This document shows positions 16,130 to 26,576 of a DNA stretch of 35,821 bases, one piece after another. The stretch's first letter is position 1, and every line of letters begins with the position of its first letter. Source of the stretch: Chlorobiaceae bacterium (GTDB taxonomy: Bacteria > Bacteroidota > Chlorobiia > Chlorobiales > Chlorobiaceae); the NCBI GenBank assembly GCA_013334525.1, contig JAAXXK010000027.1, forward strand, positions 1 through 35,821, written 5' to 3'. The notes under the pieces are model-generated. The model worked only from the letters and a program-made list of their open reading frames with translations. It was not told where the DNA came from and ran no database searches. A program made the translations under genes and the position numbers.

Positions 16130-16633
16130 ATGCCACCCAAACCGCTCACCCACGCAGATGCCCTGCTGAAAATTCGAAGCTGGCAGACCAGCGGAGAAAA
16201 GGTCGTATTCACGAACGGTTGTTTCGATATCCTCCATGCCGGCCACGTCCGTTATCTGGCGGCCGCACGCGGGCTCGGCGACAGGTTGGTGGTCGGGCTG
16301 AATACCGATGCTTCAGTCAGGAGGATCAAGGGGCCGAACAGGCCGGTATCATGCGAAGAAGACCGTGCGGAGGTGCTCTCGGCGCTGGCCGTGGTCGATG
16401 CCGTGACGCTGTTCGACGACGATACACCTGAAAAACTGATCGGTATGCTCCTGCCGGATATCCTGGTCAAAGGGGCCGACTGGCCTGTTGACAAAATCGC
16501 CGGCGCATCGGCCGTACTGGAGCACGGCGGATCGGTTCTGACCGTCCCCCTGCTGGAAGGACGATCTACTACCGGAATCATCGAAACCATCGTTCATCTT
16601 TACTGCTCACAGGCAACAGGTGGAAATAGTTAA
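16130..16633 (+). CDS. rfaE2: D-glycero-beta-D-manno-heptose 1-phosphate adenylyltransferase
   Basis: A 167-residue cytidylyltransferase-fold protein equal to the C-terminal domain of the E. coli HldE fusion. [17 protein letters not shown] (27-43) contains the nucleotide-binding HAGH (36-39); [13 protein letters not shown] and a closing GRSTTGIIE are further conserved blocks. It transfers AMP to heptose-1-phosphate to give ADP-heptose for the lipopolysaccharide core. The kinase domain is absent, so it is the split form, and no heptokinase gene is in the window. AAGGA four bases before the ATG is a good ribosome site. Its end overlaps the start of the next gene by 14 bases. Confidence 0.93.
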   Translation: MPPKPLTHADALLKIRSWQTSGEKVVFTNGCFDILHAGHVRYLAAARGLGDRLVVGLNTDASVRRIKGPNRPVSCEEDRAEVLSALAVVDAVTLFDDDTPEKLIGMLLPDILVKGADWPVDKIAGASAVLEHGGSVLTVPLLEGRSTTGIIETIVHLYCSQATGGNS

Positions 16634-19600
16634 AAAATACACCCTGCTCATGATGGCCGGCATCACGGCGGCCATCATCGCGATCGTCGTCATTGCCGCG
16701 TTCGTACTGAACAGCGGCACCCTGGACCTTTTCGCAAAAAAACAGATGCTCTCGCTGTTCAACAATGAGTACCGGGGCAGGCTGGAAGTGCGTGAGATAC
16801 AGTTGCGGTTCCCTGACAGGGTAACCCTGCTTGCGCCGGCTGTTTTCGAGGAGGGAGCGACAGAGCCTGCGGCTACTGCCGACCAGGTCCGGCTGAGGTT
16901 CAATTTCCTCGGGCTCCTGAAACCGAGGATCACCATCCTTTCATTCAAGGAGGTCAATATCGAGGGGTTCCGGGGGCGCGTCATCCAGCGCCAGAACGGA
17001 CGGATCAACATCCAGGAGATCTTTACGAAAAGGCATCCCGAAAAACCGGAGGTCCTTGCTATCGGAAAGTTCCGCGCCAGGCGTTTGAGCGTCAGGAACA
17101 GCTCTCTCTACTGGACGGCGCGAAACGCGCCGGGCTATGACCTGCGCGGGCTCCGCCTGGACATGTCGAAGGTATTTGTCGAGAAATACCAGTTCATGGG
17201 CTCCATCGATCAGATGCAGTTTACGATGCCGGACCGGGGCTTCACTCTCAGGAAAGGGGCTGGAACACTGGCGCTCTCTTCAGTGAGAAGCGAAGTGATC
17301 GGACTGGAGCTCGAAACCGACAAAAGCAGCGCCAGGCTTTCAGTATCCATGGACGGCCTCGATATTTTTTCAGGCATTTCGACCGAGAGCGTGCTGAAAA
17401 ACCAGGCATTCGTGCACATCGAGTCCATCAGCCTCCATACCGACGACCTGAACCGATTCTATCCGATGCCGTCGCTCCCGACAGGCATTTACCGTTTAAA
17501 AGGCGATGCGAAAGGCACGCTCACCAACCTGCAGATCATGCCGGTGACCTTTGAGCACGGGGATAGCCGCATAGCGTTCAAGGGCGAGATGCTCAACGTA
17601 CTCGACAAAAAAAACCTGTCGTTCCACCTGCTGCTCGATAAATCGAAAATCTCTTCAGAATTTCTCACTCAGGCACTGAAAACCGACCGGTATAAAAATC
17701 TTGTCAGGGATGCCGCAGGCGTCGAGTTCAGTGGAACGCTGAGAGGCAGGCTCGACAAATGGCTGACAGACGTCGACTTCAAAACAGCCATCGGACAAGG
17801 CTCTCTGGCGTTTGAAACCACCCGGACCGGAGGCGACCGATACCAGGCCGACGGTAAGTTCTCGCTTGAAAAAATCGAGCCGCATCGATTTATCGGCATC
17901 GAAAAGGTGAAGAGCGGTTTTTCGGGATCAGGAACGTTCCGCGGGAATTTCGGAACCGACGGCGTAGCCTCCGGACACCTGGAATCTACCGTAAGAAATG
18001 CATTCTGGCAGCAACAGCCTGTCTCTTCAGGGTCGATCGTCATCGATTTCACCGGAAAGAAGCTCGACTTTTCGACCGATCTTCAGCAAACGGAGGGAAC
18101 AGCCATTATCGTGGCGGGTACCGTCGATCTGTCGTCTGCAACCCCATCTTACCAGGCCGGCGGCAGCATGAAAAGGGTGGACCTGTCGAAAGCCTCAGCG
18201 TTGCCTGAGTTCAAAACCGACCTTAACGGCTCCTTCGAAATGAAGGGGCAGGGGTTCGACCCTTCGTCCCTCAACATCAAGGCGAACATGGTGTTCGCCC
18301 CCTCCCTGGTCAACGATTTCCATATCAGGAACCAGTCCGCGGTCTCGGCAAGCATCGTCCAGTCACCGAACTCCTCTTCGATAACCCTTGCGAGCGATTA
18401 CATTGACCTCTCCCTGCAGGGCACTGCTTCGCTGACCCAGGTCATGAGTGCCTTGAAACAGGCATCCTCATGTATTTCGAAGGAGTTCGGCACTGTCCAG
18501 GCCAACCCGGCGACCCAGCCGTCCGCACCGTATGCTTTCGGCTACAAGGTTACCGTGCGCGACCTTGAACCGCTCAGGCCGCTGCTGCCGACAAAAGAGC
18601 TGCAGTTCCAGGGCACCGCTTCGGGCAAGGTATCCCAATCCGGCGGACTGCTCCTGCTCGATACCGACATCGCCATCGGATCGCTCTCCAACGGCACATC
18701 GTTCAGCATCGGCAGCGGCACATTGAAGTCCTCTGTAAAATGTGGCCTTTCCGGCGTCTCGGGAGCATCGGTTTCAGCCACCGCCACTTCGATGGCCATC
18801 GCAGGAAAGGAACTCAAAAGCCTTCACCTGCTATCGTCGTTTGACAACGGGCTGCTCAATACCTCCATGGATGTTGCCATGCCCCAGTTCGAGCAGAAGC
18901 TCTCGACCAGTTTCCATGCCCAGCGAAACGGCCAGTCGGCAACGGTGACCGTCGACAAGCTGCAACTCGCCAGTCCGCAGGGCACCTGGCAGACATCGCC
19001 GGGCACAACCATAGACCTTGCGCCGGCCTATACGCGATTCAACCACTTCAGGTTTAGCAAGGCCAACCAGTCCATCGAGCTGGACGGCATACTCAGCAGC
19101 ACCATGCCCGGGACGTTCCAGTGCACATTGACGAACATCGATCTTGGCGAAGCAAGGCACTTCCTGCTCAATCCCAAACTGAACCCGCTGTCAGGCCGCG
19201 CCAACGCACATCTGTCGGTAAGCGGATCGCCTGGCGCAAAAACGAGCGTTTTCGACCTGAAGGGCAACGATGTCGCCTACGACGAGATGAAGATCGGCAC
19301 CGTCCACATGACGGCAGACCACTCCGGTGATCGGGTTCGTTTCGACTTTGAAAGCCGGGGTTCACAGGCAGCGGCCGGTTCAGCCCAGGGTGCGTCAACC
19401 AATACGATCCGTGGAACGGGGTCGATACCGCTCGTCCTGAACTTCTCGCCGTTCCAGGTACAGATGCCGGAAAACCGCCCGATGCAGGTTTCGTTCCATT
19501 CAGACGACCTGTCTGCAAGGTTCATCGCCTATGTCGTACCGCTTTTCGACTATGCCGAGGGAATCATCCCGACCGACCTGCGCATCTCCGGCACCATGCC

Positions 19601-21119
19601 AAGGCCTGACATCTTCCTGACGACCCACCTGAACGACACCAAGATCCGTGTGGCTCCGACCCAGGTCGCATACCGGTTAAACGGCGAGGTGACAGGTACT
19701 CCATCCCGGATCGACATCGGCAGCATAAAAATAAGGGACAGCCTGCAGGGCAGCGGTTCGATCAGTGGCATGATCAGGCTCGAAGGCCTCAGCCCGAAAT
19801 CGGTCAACCTTGCCGGCACCTTCAGGAACCTTATGCTGTACAACAAAAAGGACCTGAAGGACGACACCTCCTTCGGCACCGTCACCGGTTCGACCGAAAA
19901 CCTGCGGTTCTACGGTGAGCTGTCCGCTCCGACCGCCGAAGGCGAGCTTACGCTCAGCGCTGCCGATTTCAGCCTCTACCGCAAGGGCTCCAGCGAAAGC
20001 GCCAAATATGTCGGCGTTGAGAAATTCATCCAGTTCGTACCGCGAAAGCCATCTGAAAAACCGCTCGAAACGGCAAAAGCAAAACCGGCAGGATACCCGC
20101 AGTTCCATTACAATCTGCTCGATATTATCCAGATCAAAAACCTCAGGCTCAACAGCAACGTCCCGCTGAAAGGAACCATGATTTTCGACCGTATCAGGGG
20201 CGAGCGGATCGAGGCCTCGATAAACAACCTTTCGCTCAACATCAACAAGACCGACCAGCACTTCAGCCTTTTCGGCTCGGTAGACATCGTCGGAGGCAAA
20301 TACACCTTTTCCAACTCGAGTTTCGACCTTGACAACGGCGGCAGGGTCGTATGGAACAACGAGGAGATCCGTGACGGCCAGCTTGAGAACATCTATGGCG
20401 GCAAACAGATCTCGGCCTACGACGCACAGACCGGCGAGAGGGACAACGTCAAGCTGCTCATCGCCGTCAGCGGTACTCTCGACACCCCGAACGTCCGGAT
20501 GGGCTACTACCTGAACGACGACCTCCAACCCTATTCGGCCGTGAACATGATCGGACGGTACTCGAGCCATATCGACCCGAACGCCGACCTGAACGTCGTT
20601 TCAATGCTTTTTTCGAAACAGTGGTACCTCAATCCCGAGCGTCAGGCAACAGGCGGCAACATCGCCGTATCGAGCGTCGGCGTATCGGCAGGGACCGGAC
20701 TGCTCTCGTCTCAGCTTTCGGGCATCGTACAGGAGATCGCCGGCCTGGAGAGCTTCAACGTCAACCTCGGCACAGGCACCAACGGCAACCTGAGCGGCCT
20801 GGAGCTCTACTTCGCCATGCTTGTGCCGGGAACCAACGGAAAAATAAGGCTCATCGGGACCGGCAGCACCCCCACCACCTCGAAAAACAACACGACGACG
20901 AACTACTATGGCACCTCCCAGAAAATCGAGTACCGCGTCAACCCGAAAGTTTACGTGGAGGGCTATCGTTCCTATGGAATGAACAACGACGCCGCCACAT
21001 ACAGCAACCTGCAGAAACCTTCCGAGAACTGGGGCGTCAGCGTCTCATACCGGGAGAAGTTCCATACCTGGAGCCAGTTCTGGGACCGCATGTTCGGCAA
21101 GAAGGAGAAAAAAGAGTAG
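16620..21119 (+). CDS. TamB-like (AsmA/DUF490 superfamily) envelope protein
   Basis: A 1499-residue protein with one N-terminal membrane helix (about 10-32) and then a long beta-rich periplasmic body without further membrane segments, full of short repeated strand patterns (GxxxLxxxxxxxxG) as in AsmA/TamB/YdbH bridge proteins. The last 350 residues ([48 protein letters not shown]) resemble the TamB C-terminal domain that faces the outer membrane. Such proteins span the periplasm and move phospholipids or help outer-membrane assembly. The start is GTG at 16620, inside the end of rfaE2; an ATG at 16650 is a less likely choice because it would shorten the basic cap of the helix. No TamA/BamA-like gene is adjacent. 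The DUF490 assignment rests on pattern, not on a search. Confidence 0.85.
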   Translation: MEIVKKYTLLMMAGITAAIIAIVVIAAFVLNSGTLDLFAKKQMLSLFNNEYRGRLEVREIQLRFPDRVTLLAPAVFEEGATEPAATADQVRLRFNFLGLLKPRITILSFKEVNIEGFRGRVIQRQNGRINIQEIFTKRHPEKPEVLAIGKFRARRLSVRNSSLYWTARNAPGYDLRGLRLDMSKVFVEKYQFMGSIDQMQFTMPDRGFTLRKGAGTLALSSVRSEVIGLELETDKSSARLSVSMDGLDIFSGISTESVLKNQAFVHIESISLHTDDLNRFYPMPSLPTGIYRLKGDAKGTLTNLQIMPVTFEHGDSRIAFKGEMLNVLDKKNLSFHLLLDKSKISSEFLTQALKTDRYKNLVRDAAGVEFSGTLRGRLDKWLTDVDFKTAIGQGSLAFETTRTGGDRYQADGKFSLEKIEPHRFIGIEKVKSGFSGSGTFRGNFGTDGVASGHLESTVRNAFWQQQPVSSGSIVIDFTGKKLDFSTDLQQTEGTAIIVAGTVDLSSATPSYQAGGSMKRVDLSKASALPEFKTDLNGSFEMKGQGFDPSSLNIKANMVFAPSLVNDFHIRNQSAVSASIVQSPNSSSITLASDYIDLSLQGTASLTQVMSALKQASSCISKEFGTVQANPATQPSAPYAFGYKVTVRDLEPLRPLLPTKELQFQGTASGKVSQSGGLLLLDTDIAIGSLSNGTSFSIGSGTLKSSVKCGLSGVSGASVSATATSMAIAGKELKSLHLLSSFDNGLLNTSMDVAMPQFEQKLSTSFHAQRNGQSATVTVDKLQLASPQGTWQTSPGTTIDLAPAYTRFNHFRFSKANQSIELDGILSSTMPGTFQCTLTNIDLGEARHFLLNPKLNPLSGRANAHLSVSGSPGAKTSVFDLKGNDVAYDEMKIGTVHMTADHSGDRVRFDFESRGSQAAAGSAQGASTNTIRGTGSIPLVLNFSPFQVQMPENRPMQVSFHSDDLSARFIAYVVPLFDYAEGIIPTDLRISGTMPRPDIFLTTHLNDTKIRVAPTQVAYRLNGEVTGTPSRIDIGSIKIRDSLQGSGSISGMIRLEGLSPKSVNLAGTFRNLMLYNKKDLKDDTSFGTVTGSTENLRFYGELSAPTAEGELTLSAADFSLYRKGSSESAKYVGVEKFIQFVPRKPSEKPLETAKAKPAGYPQFHYNLLDIIQIKNLRLNSNVPLKGTMIFDRIRGERIEASINNLSLNINKTDQHFSLFGSVDIVGGKYTFSNSSFDLDNGGRVVWNNEEIRDGQLENIYGGKQISAYDAQTGERDNVKLLIAVSGTLDTPNVRMGYYLNDDLQPYSAVNMIGRYSSHIDPNADLNVVSMLFSKQWYLNPERQATGGNIAVSSVGVSAGTGLLSSQLSGIVQEIAGLESFNVNLGTGTNGNLSGLELYFAMLVPGTNGKIRLIGTGSTPTTSKNNTTTNYYGTSQKIEYRVNPKVYVEGYRSYGMNNDAATYSNLQKPSENWGVSVSYREKFHTWSQFWDRMFGKKEKKE

Positions 21120-21175
21120 GGTTCCGATACCTGTATTTTTCATACATTTAATGATAATCCTTTATCCGTTTTACC

Positions 21176-22393
21176 GTGCTGACCGGCAAGAACATCATCC
21201 TTGGCATCTGCGGCGGCATAGCCGCATATAAAACACCTCACCTTGTCCGGCTGCTTACGAAATCAGGGGCCAATGTTAAGGTGCTCGCCACCGCGTCCGC
21301 CCTGAAATTCGTGAGCGAGCTGTCGCTCTCAACCGTCTCCAGGGGTCCGGTACTGGGCGACATGTTCGCTGCTGACCGATCAGCAGAAAGCGACCAGACC
21401 CTGCACATCACGCTCGGAGAGTGGGCTGACGCCCTGGTCATCGCGCCCGCGACGGCCAACACGATCGCCAGGCTGAGCGCCGGGATGTGCGACGACATGC
21501 TTTCGGTCTGCTTCATCGCGCTTCGTCCGGACAAACCGGTGCTTCTGGTGCCTGCCATGGACGGCCACATGTACGAGTCTCCTTCGGTGCGACGCAACCT
21601 TTCGGTGCTGGCGACGCAGGGATGCCGGATCCTTGAACCCGAAAGCGGTGAGCTGGCTTCGGGTCAGTGCGGGCTTGGGCGCATGCCGGAGCCGGAATTG
21701 ATCGTCGAGACGCTCGACGAAATGCTTGAACCTTTACCGGATTCGCGCCTCAAGGGCCGTCAAGTGCTGATCACAGCAGGACCGACAAGGGAAAAAATCG
21801 ACGATGTACGCTTCCTGTCGAACTATTCGTCCGGTAAGATGGGCTTCGCCATCGCCGCTGCCGCGGCCAGGCGCGGGGCCGTTGTACGAATCGTAACCGG
21901 ACCTGTAAGCCTTGCTACTCCATCCGGAGTTGAGCGTATTGACGTTGAGAGCGCAGTGGAGATGATGGAGGCTTCAAGCCGCTTCTTCGACGAATGCGAC
22001 ATCTTCATCGGTGCTGCAGCCGTGGCCGATTACCGTCCGGAAACGCCGGTCGAGGGAAAACTCAAGAAAAATGAGCCCACAATGGAGATCCGGCTGGTGA
22101 GGAATCCGGACATTATCGCAGCGTTCTCCGCCGGCAAAAGGCCTGCCCAGCTCGCCATCGGCTTCGCGCTGGAGACCGCAGGCGGCATCGGCTATGCAAA
22201 GGAAAAACTTGAAAACAAGGGACTGGATCTGGTTGCTTTCAACGTATACGACCGCAGCACTTCCGGGTTTGAAGTCGACACCAACGTACTGACGCTGCTG
22301 GATCGGGACGGCACGGTGTCGGAACTGCCCCTGCTCAGCAAGGAAGAAGCGGCCGGACGGCTTCTCGATGCCGTTGAACAACTGCTCCAATGA
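21176..22393 (+). CDS. coaBC: Bifunctional phosphopantothenoylcysteine decarboxylase/synthetase
   Basis: A 405-residue CoaBC (Dfp). The N-terminal flavin-dependent decarboxylase half has ICGGIAAYK (10-18), the active-site histidine in LHITLGEWADALVIAPATANT and PAMDGHMY, where most proteobacteria have PAMN; PAMD is what I know from Bacteroidetes-type enzymes. The GRMPEPE block follows. The synthetase half starts near residue 195 with VLITAGPTREKIDDVRFLSNYSSGKMG and includes GAAAVADYRP and IGFALET. Together they make 4'-phosphopantetheine from 4'-phosphopantothenate and cysteine on the way to coenzyme A. The start is GTG at 21176; no clear Shine-Dalgarno sequence is visible. Confidence 0.95.
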   Translation: MLTGKNIILGICGGIAAYKTPHLVRLLTKSGANVKVLATASALKFVSELSLSTVSRGPVLGDMFAADRSAESDQTLHITLGEWADALVIAPATANTIARLSAGMCDDMLSVCFIALRPDKPVLLVPAMDGHMYESPSVRRNLSVLATQGCRILEPESGELASGQCGLGRMPEPELIVETLDEMLEPLPDSRLKGRQVLITAGPTREKIDDVRFLSNYSSGKMGFAIAAAAARRGAVVRIVTGPVSLATPSGVERIDVESAVEMMEASSRFFDECDIFIGAAAVADYRPETPVEGKLKKNEPTMEIRLVRNPDIIAAFSAGKRPAQLAIGFALETAGGIGYAKEKLENKGLDLVAFNVYDRSTSGFEVDTNVLTLLDRDGTVSELPLLSKEEAAGRLLDAVEQLLQ

Positions 22394-22412
22394 CAGAAAC
22401 CCCTGAACTGGA

Positions 22413-23036
22413 ATGAAGCAGGAATCCCTTTTCGATCCCGTTCCGGAAAGCTCCGGGACGAACGGCCCAGCCATGCCGAACCTTGATGATCTGTGCAGGG
22501 TCACGATAGGGTGCCGGCAATGCCGCCTGTCGCAGACCCGCAAAAACGTCGTGTTCGGCGAAGGGAATCCGGAAGCAGGAGTTTTCGTTATAGGAGAAGC
22601 CCCCGGGGCCGATGAGGACGCCCAGGGCAGGCCTTTTGTCGGGCGCTCGGGCCAGTTGCTCGACAAGATCCTGCTTGCGATCGGATTCGAAAGAGAGGAG
22701 GTCTACATAGGGAACATCGTCAAGTGCAGGCCACCGGAGAACCGCAACCCCCTCGGTGACGAAATCGAATGCTGCAAGCCATGGCTGATGCAGCAACTCA
22801 GGATCGTCAAACCGAAAATAGTGCTCCTGCTGGGTCGGGTGGCGGCCAACACCATACTCGGCAACAATCTTTCGATGGGCGCCATGAGGGGCAGCATCAT
22901 CCGATGGGACCAGTTTGACTGCGTGGTCACCTACCATCCGGCGGCGCTGCTGAGGAACCCGAACTGGAAGAAGCCTTGCTGGGAAGATGTACAGATGCTG
23001 AGGGCTCATTACGACAAGGTCTGCCCGAAAGGCTGA
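22413..23036 (+). CDS. Family 4 uracil-DNA glycosylase (iron-sulfur type)
   Basis: A 207-residue DNA repair enzyme. The glycosylase motif 1 is GEAPGADEDAQGRPFVG (61-77), motif 2 is HPAALLR (175-181). Cysteines 34, 37, 105 and 121 (or 120) give the C-x2-C ... C-x15-C arrangement that binds the [4Fe-4S] cluster of family 4 enzymes. It removes uracil from DNA in the first step of base excision repair. The gene follows coaBC with a 19-base gap in the same direction. Residues 1-22 are a poorly ordered N-terminal extension; an alternative ATG (residue 21) would remove most of it. Confidence 0.93.
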   Translation: MKQESLFDPVPESSGTNGPAMPNLDDLCRVTIGCRQCRLSQTRKNVVFGEGNPEAGVFVIGEAPGADEDAQGRPFVGRSGQLLDKILLAIGFEREEVYIGNIVKCRPPENRNPLGDEIECCKPWLMQQLRIVKPKIVLLLGRVAANTILGNNLSMGAMRGSIIRWDQFDCVVTYHPAALLRNPNWKKPCWEDVQMLRAHYDKVCPKG

Positions 23037-23079
23037 CCGGGAAAACGAATTAACAGGCTATACGAGGAAAAGGACAGGG

Positions 23080-24609
23080 ATGAAGAAGCGCGAAGCACAG
23101 CTCGACCTGAGCCGTGACATAGATTTCAGCCAGGAAAGCAGGGTACCGCCCTACTCGCTGGAGGTCGAACAGGAGGTGCTTGCGTGCATCCTGCTGGAAG
23201 ACGACCCGATAGAGCAGGTGATCCAGATTTTCGGAGACAATGGAGAGTCGGTCTTTTACGAGAAACGACACCAGATCATTTTCAGGGCGATGATGCAGCT
23301 TTACCAGAAGCGCCAGGCCATCGACCTGATCACGGTGAGTGAAGAGCTGTCGAGAATCAACGAGCTGGAAAACATCGGCGGCAGGCCCTATCTCGGCGAA
23401 CTGTCCGGCAAGGTGATCAGCTCGGCCAACATCGAATACTATGCCCGGCTGGTGAAGGAGAAGTACCTGTACCGCCGCATGATTTCGATCTCATCGCACA
23501 TCTCCGGCGCGGCATACAACACCTCGATGGACATCTTCGACCTGGTCGAAAACGCTTCGCAGCAGTTCTTCAACATCTCGCAGTCGGGCATCAAGAAAAA
23601 GGCCACCAGCATCAAGGAGCTGCTGAAAACGGCGACAAGGATGATCGAAAACCTGAGTTCGTCGCAGTCCTCCGTCACCGGAATCGGATCGGGATTCTCG
23701 GACCTGGACGCCTATACGGCAGGCTTCCAGAACTCCGACCTTATCATCATTGCGGCACGGCCTTCTGCCGGAAAAACCGCTTTTGCCCTCGCCCTTGCAC
23801 GAAATGCGGCCGTGAACTTCAACACACCGGTACTGTTCTTCAGCCTCGAAATGGCCGAAATCCAGCTGGCTGTCAGGCTGATGTGCGCCGAGGCATACGT
23901 GGAGTCCCAGCTGGTCAGGCGCGGACAGATTTCGCCTGAAATGATGGGCAAGATCATCAACAGCATGGACGCCCTTGCCGAAGCGAAACTCTTCATCGAC
24001 GATACGCCGGGCATTTCGATCATGGAGCTGACGGCCAAAACGCGACGCCTGAAGCAGGAACACGGCATCGGCATGGTGGTGGTCGATTACCTCCAGCTGG
24101 TCACGCCGGTAAGGGATGGCCGGTCGAACCGCGAGCAGGAGATCGCACAGATTTCACGTTCGCTCAAGGCTCTCGCGAAGGAACTCAATATCCCGATCAT
24201 CGCCCTGGCTCAGCTCAACCGCTCGGTGGAACAACGCTCAGGCGACCGCAAGCCTCAGCTCAGCGACCTCAGGGAGTCGGGCTCGATCGAGCAGGACGCC
24301 GACATGGTCATGTTCCTCTCCCGGCCAGAGATGTATGGCACCAAGAACTTCGAGGACGGCTCCTCGACCAAGGACATCGCAGAGGTCGTCATCGGCAAAC
24401 AGCGAAACGGACCTATCGGTACGGTCAGGTTGCTGTTCCTGAAAAACTATGGCCGGTTCCAGTCCACGGCCAACTCATACCTGACAGCAGGCGATGACCA
24501 GCATCAGCCTGAATCTTCCGGAGGAGGTTACCATGAGGCTTTCCTGCCGGAACCGCCCCCCATGGACATGGACGGCTACATTAACAATTCTGACGCAGCA
24601 CCCTTTTAG
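23080..24609 (+). CDS. dnaB: Replicative DNA helicase
   Basis: A 509-residue DnaB. The N-terminal domain (about 22-125) starts with the conserved PPYSLEVEQEVLACIL; a linker leads to the RecA-like C-terminal domain with Walker A ARPSAGKTAFA (about 226-236), Walker B VVVDYLQLV, and the conserved LAQLNRSVEQR and SDLRESGSIEQDAD blocks. It unwinds DNA at the fork as a hexamer on the lagging-strand template. AAGGACAGGG just before the ATG is a strong ribosome site. The C-terminus carries a polar and proline-rich tail after residue 470 (GDDQHQPESSGGG, PEPPPMDMDG) not needed for the fold. No inteins are present. Confidence 0.97.
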   Translation: MKKREAQLDLSRDIDFSQESRVPPYSLEVEQEVLACILLEDDPIEQVIQIFGDNGESVFYEKRHQIIFRAMMQLYQKRQAIDLITVSEELSRINELENIGGRPYLGELSGKVISSANIEYYARLVKEKYLYRRMISISSHISGAAYNTSMDIFDLVENASQQFFNISQSGIKKKATSIKELLKTATRMIENLSSSQSSVTGIGSGFSDLDAYTAGFQNSDLIIIAARPSAGKTAFALALARNAAVNFNTPVLFFSLEMAEIQLAVRLMCAEAYVESQLVRRGQISPEMMGKIINSMDALAEAKLFIDDTPGISIMELTAKTRRLKQEHGIGMVVVDYLQLVTPVRDGRSNREQEIAQISRSLKALAKELNIPIIALAQLNRSVEQRSGDRKPQLSDLRESGSIEQDADMVMFLSRPEMYGTKNFEDGSSTKDIAEVVIGKQRNGPIGTVRLLFLKNYGRFQSTANSYLTAGDDQHQPESSGGGYHEAFLPEPPPMDMDGYINNSDAAPF

Positions 24610-24620
24610 CACTGCCGATC

Positions 24621-26423
24621 ATGCCATACAAAAAAGTGCGGAAAGCCGCCGGTAAACTCTCGCTGGAATCCTCTGGGAACACTGGACAGACAAATGACTT
24701 TTCCGTAATGGAACGGCGCTTTTTCGGCGTTGGAAGCACCAAAGGATTTGCCATCGGGGAGGCATATGAATTTGTCAGGGAGACCATCGAGCACGAGACT
24801 GCAGAGCTGAGCTACGACAATGTGGATGATGAGGTGGATCGCTTCCTTACCGCTCTGCACCGTTCAGAAAAGGAGCTGAAAAAAATCGAGCGGGTAACCA
24901 CGCGCAAGATAGGCAGACTCTATTCCGACCTGTTCCAGGCACAGATCCTGTTGCTCAAGGATCCTGTCCTGATCCAGTCCATAAGTCGACGGATCCGTAC
25001 GGAGCTTAAACCGGCACACCTGGTCATCGAACAGGAGTTCGGAAAGTACCTCGAAAATTTCATCAATTCCGATGACCTCTATTTCCGCGAACGAGCCTCC
25101 GACCTGCATGACATCAAGGACAGGATTGTAAGGAACCTCAATACCCGAAAGCTTCATTCGTGGGTACCCGAAGGGACCATCGTGGTGTCGCACCATCTTT
25201 CGCCGGCAGACATTATCCTGCTGAGCAGGAGCAACATCAAGGGATTCGCCACCGATACCGGTGGAAAGACTTCGCACATCTCCCTGATCTGCAAGTCACT
25301 CAACATCCCCATCGTGGTCGGTATGGGCAACATCTCGCAAAAGGTTGTCTCCGGAAGCCGCATCATCCTGGACGGCAACGAAGGGATGATCATCACTGAC
25401 CCGAAAAATGTTACTGTAGAAGAGTACCAGAAAAAAAAGGAGTCTGAAACCAAACGAGAGGCAGACGACTCGATGCTGGCGCACCAGCTTGCATTCACTC
25501 GCTGCGGGGTCAGGATATCGGTCTACTCGAACATCGATTTCAAGGAAGAACTCGAAAACCTTGATTCAACAGGTTCGGAAGGCGTCGGGCTTTTCAGGAC
25601 GGAAAACCTTTTCCTTGACGACCTCAAACCCCCTAAAGAATCGGTACAGCAGGACTATTACCTTGAAATGGCGGAAATGCTCACTCCGAAGCAGCTTGTC
25701 ATCAGGCTATTCGACATCGGTGGCGACAAGCTGCTCTACTCACCTGTCAAGGAGCCGAATCCGAACCTGGGATGGAGGGGTATCAGGATTCTTATCGACG
25801 TGCCCGAAATACTCGATGCACAACTTCAGGCGATCGTCAAGGCAAACGTCCACGGCAACATTGACATCCTCATGCCGATGATCTCATCTATCGAAGAGAT
25901 CGAATACATCAAGGCGGTACTCGACAGGCATTATACAAGATTCAAAAATGCGATGACGGAGCCGCTGGACAAACCTGGGCTCGGAGCCATGATCGAAATA
26001 CCGGCCGCCGTTGAGCTGATCGACGAAATCACCCGGATCGTAGATTTCATAAGCATCGGCACCAACGACCTGACCCAATACACCCTGGCTGTCGACCGCA
26101 ATAACCTTATCGTCCAGGATCTGTTCGAGAAATTCCACCCCGCCATCATCCGGCAGCTCCACAGGATCATATCCACAGGACACAAAAACCACTGCAGGGT
26201 ATCGCTTTGCGGCGACATGGGCTCGGATCCCATTGCCATGCCCTATCTGATAGGATGCGGCCTCAGGGAGTTCAGTATCGTCAGTTCAGACATTCCCTCC
26301 ATGAAGGCGGCCGTGAACAGATACACGATTGAGGAGTGCGAGGCGCTTGCCGCCGAATGCCTCATCATGCACAACGCCGTAACGATAAAAGCCCGCCTGG
26401 AAGAGTTTGCCCGTACGCATTGA
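24621..26423 (+). CDS. ptsI: Phosphoenolpyruvate-protein phosphotransferase (enzyme I)
   Basis: Enzyme I of the phosphotransferase system, 600 residues from the first ATG. The phosphorylated histidine is H219 in TDTGGKTSHISLICKS; the PEP-binding barrel carries GSEGVGLFRTENLFL, ISIGTNDLTQYTLAVDRN and the active cysteine C530 in SLCGDMGSD. The ATG at 24708 (MERRFFGVGSTKG) would give 571 residues, closer to the 575 of E. coli and placing the histidine near 190, so the real start may be there; neither start has a clear ribosome site. There is no GAF domain, so it is not PtsP. No HPr or EII gene is in the window. It is the last gene of the plus-strand run and is followed by two hairpins. Confidence 0.93.
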   Translation: MPYKKVRKAAGKLSLESSGNTGQTNDFSVMERRFFGVGSTKGFAIGEAYEFVRETIEHETAELSYDNVDDEVDRFLTALHRSEKELKKIERVTTRKIGRLYSDLFQAQILLLKDPVLIQSISRRIRTELKPAHLVIEQEFGKYLENFINSDDLYFRERASDLHDIKDRIVRNLNTRKLHSWVPEGTIVVSHHLSPADIILLSRSNIKGFATDTGGKTSHISLICKSLNIPIVVGMGNISQKVVSGSRIILDGNEGMIITDPKNVTVEEYQKKKESETKREADDSMLAHQLAFTRCGVRISVYSNIDFKEELENLDSTGSEGVGLFRTENLFLDDLKPPKESVQQDYYLEMAEMLTPKQLVIRLFDIGGDKLLYSPVKEPNPNLGWRGIRILIDVPEILDAQLQAIVKANVHGNIDILMPMISSIEEIEYIKAVLDRHYTRFKNAMTEPLDKPGLGAMIEIPAAVELIDEITRIVDFISIGTNDLTQYTLAVDRNNLIVQDLFEKFHPAIIRQLHRIISTGHKNHCRVSLCGDMGSDPIAMPYLIGCGLREFSIVSSDIPSMKAAVNRYTIEECEALAAECLIMHNAVTIKARLEEFARTH

Positions 26424-26462
26424 AAATTCTCGGAAAGCCGGGGAACACCCCTGACATTGAAT

Positions 26463-26491
26463 GGCGGACAGGAATGTCCGCCCTCTCTTTT
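26463..26491 (+). terminator. Hairpin terminator behind ptsI
   Basis: GGCGGACA (26463-26470) pairs with TGTCCGCC (26475-26482) around a GGAA tetraloop and is followed by CTCTCTTTT. It begins 40 bases after the ptsI stop. The T-run is short and interrupted, so efficiency may be moderate. Confidence 0.6.
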
Positions 26492-26520
26492 GCTACTGTC
26501 GGCAATACCGTATCGCAAAT

Positions 26521-26555
26521 AAAAAAGGCTGCCTCGTGTAAGGCAGCCTTTTTTT
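26521..26555. terminator. Bidirectional intrinsic terminator between ptsI and ppiD
   Basis: AAAAAAGGCTGCCT (26521-26534) is the exact complement of AGGCAGCCTTTTTT (26541-26554), with loop CGTGTA. The A-tract on one side and T-tract on the other make it a terminator for both converging genes; the ppiD stop lies 22 bases to its right. Confidence 0.9.
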
Positions 26556-26576
26556 ATGCTATGCACTCTCTTTCTT

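Noticed and set aside
19677-20570. A 297-codon minus-strand open frame inside the TamB-like gene
   Set aside because: It is a mirror frame of a long coding region, with no recognisable domain or ribosome site.
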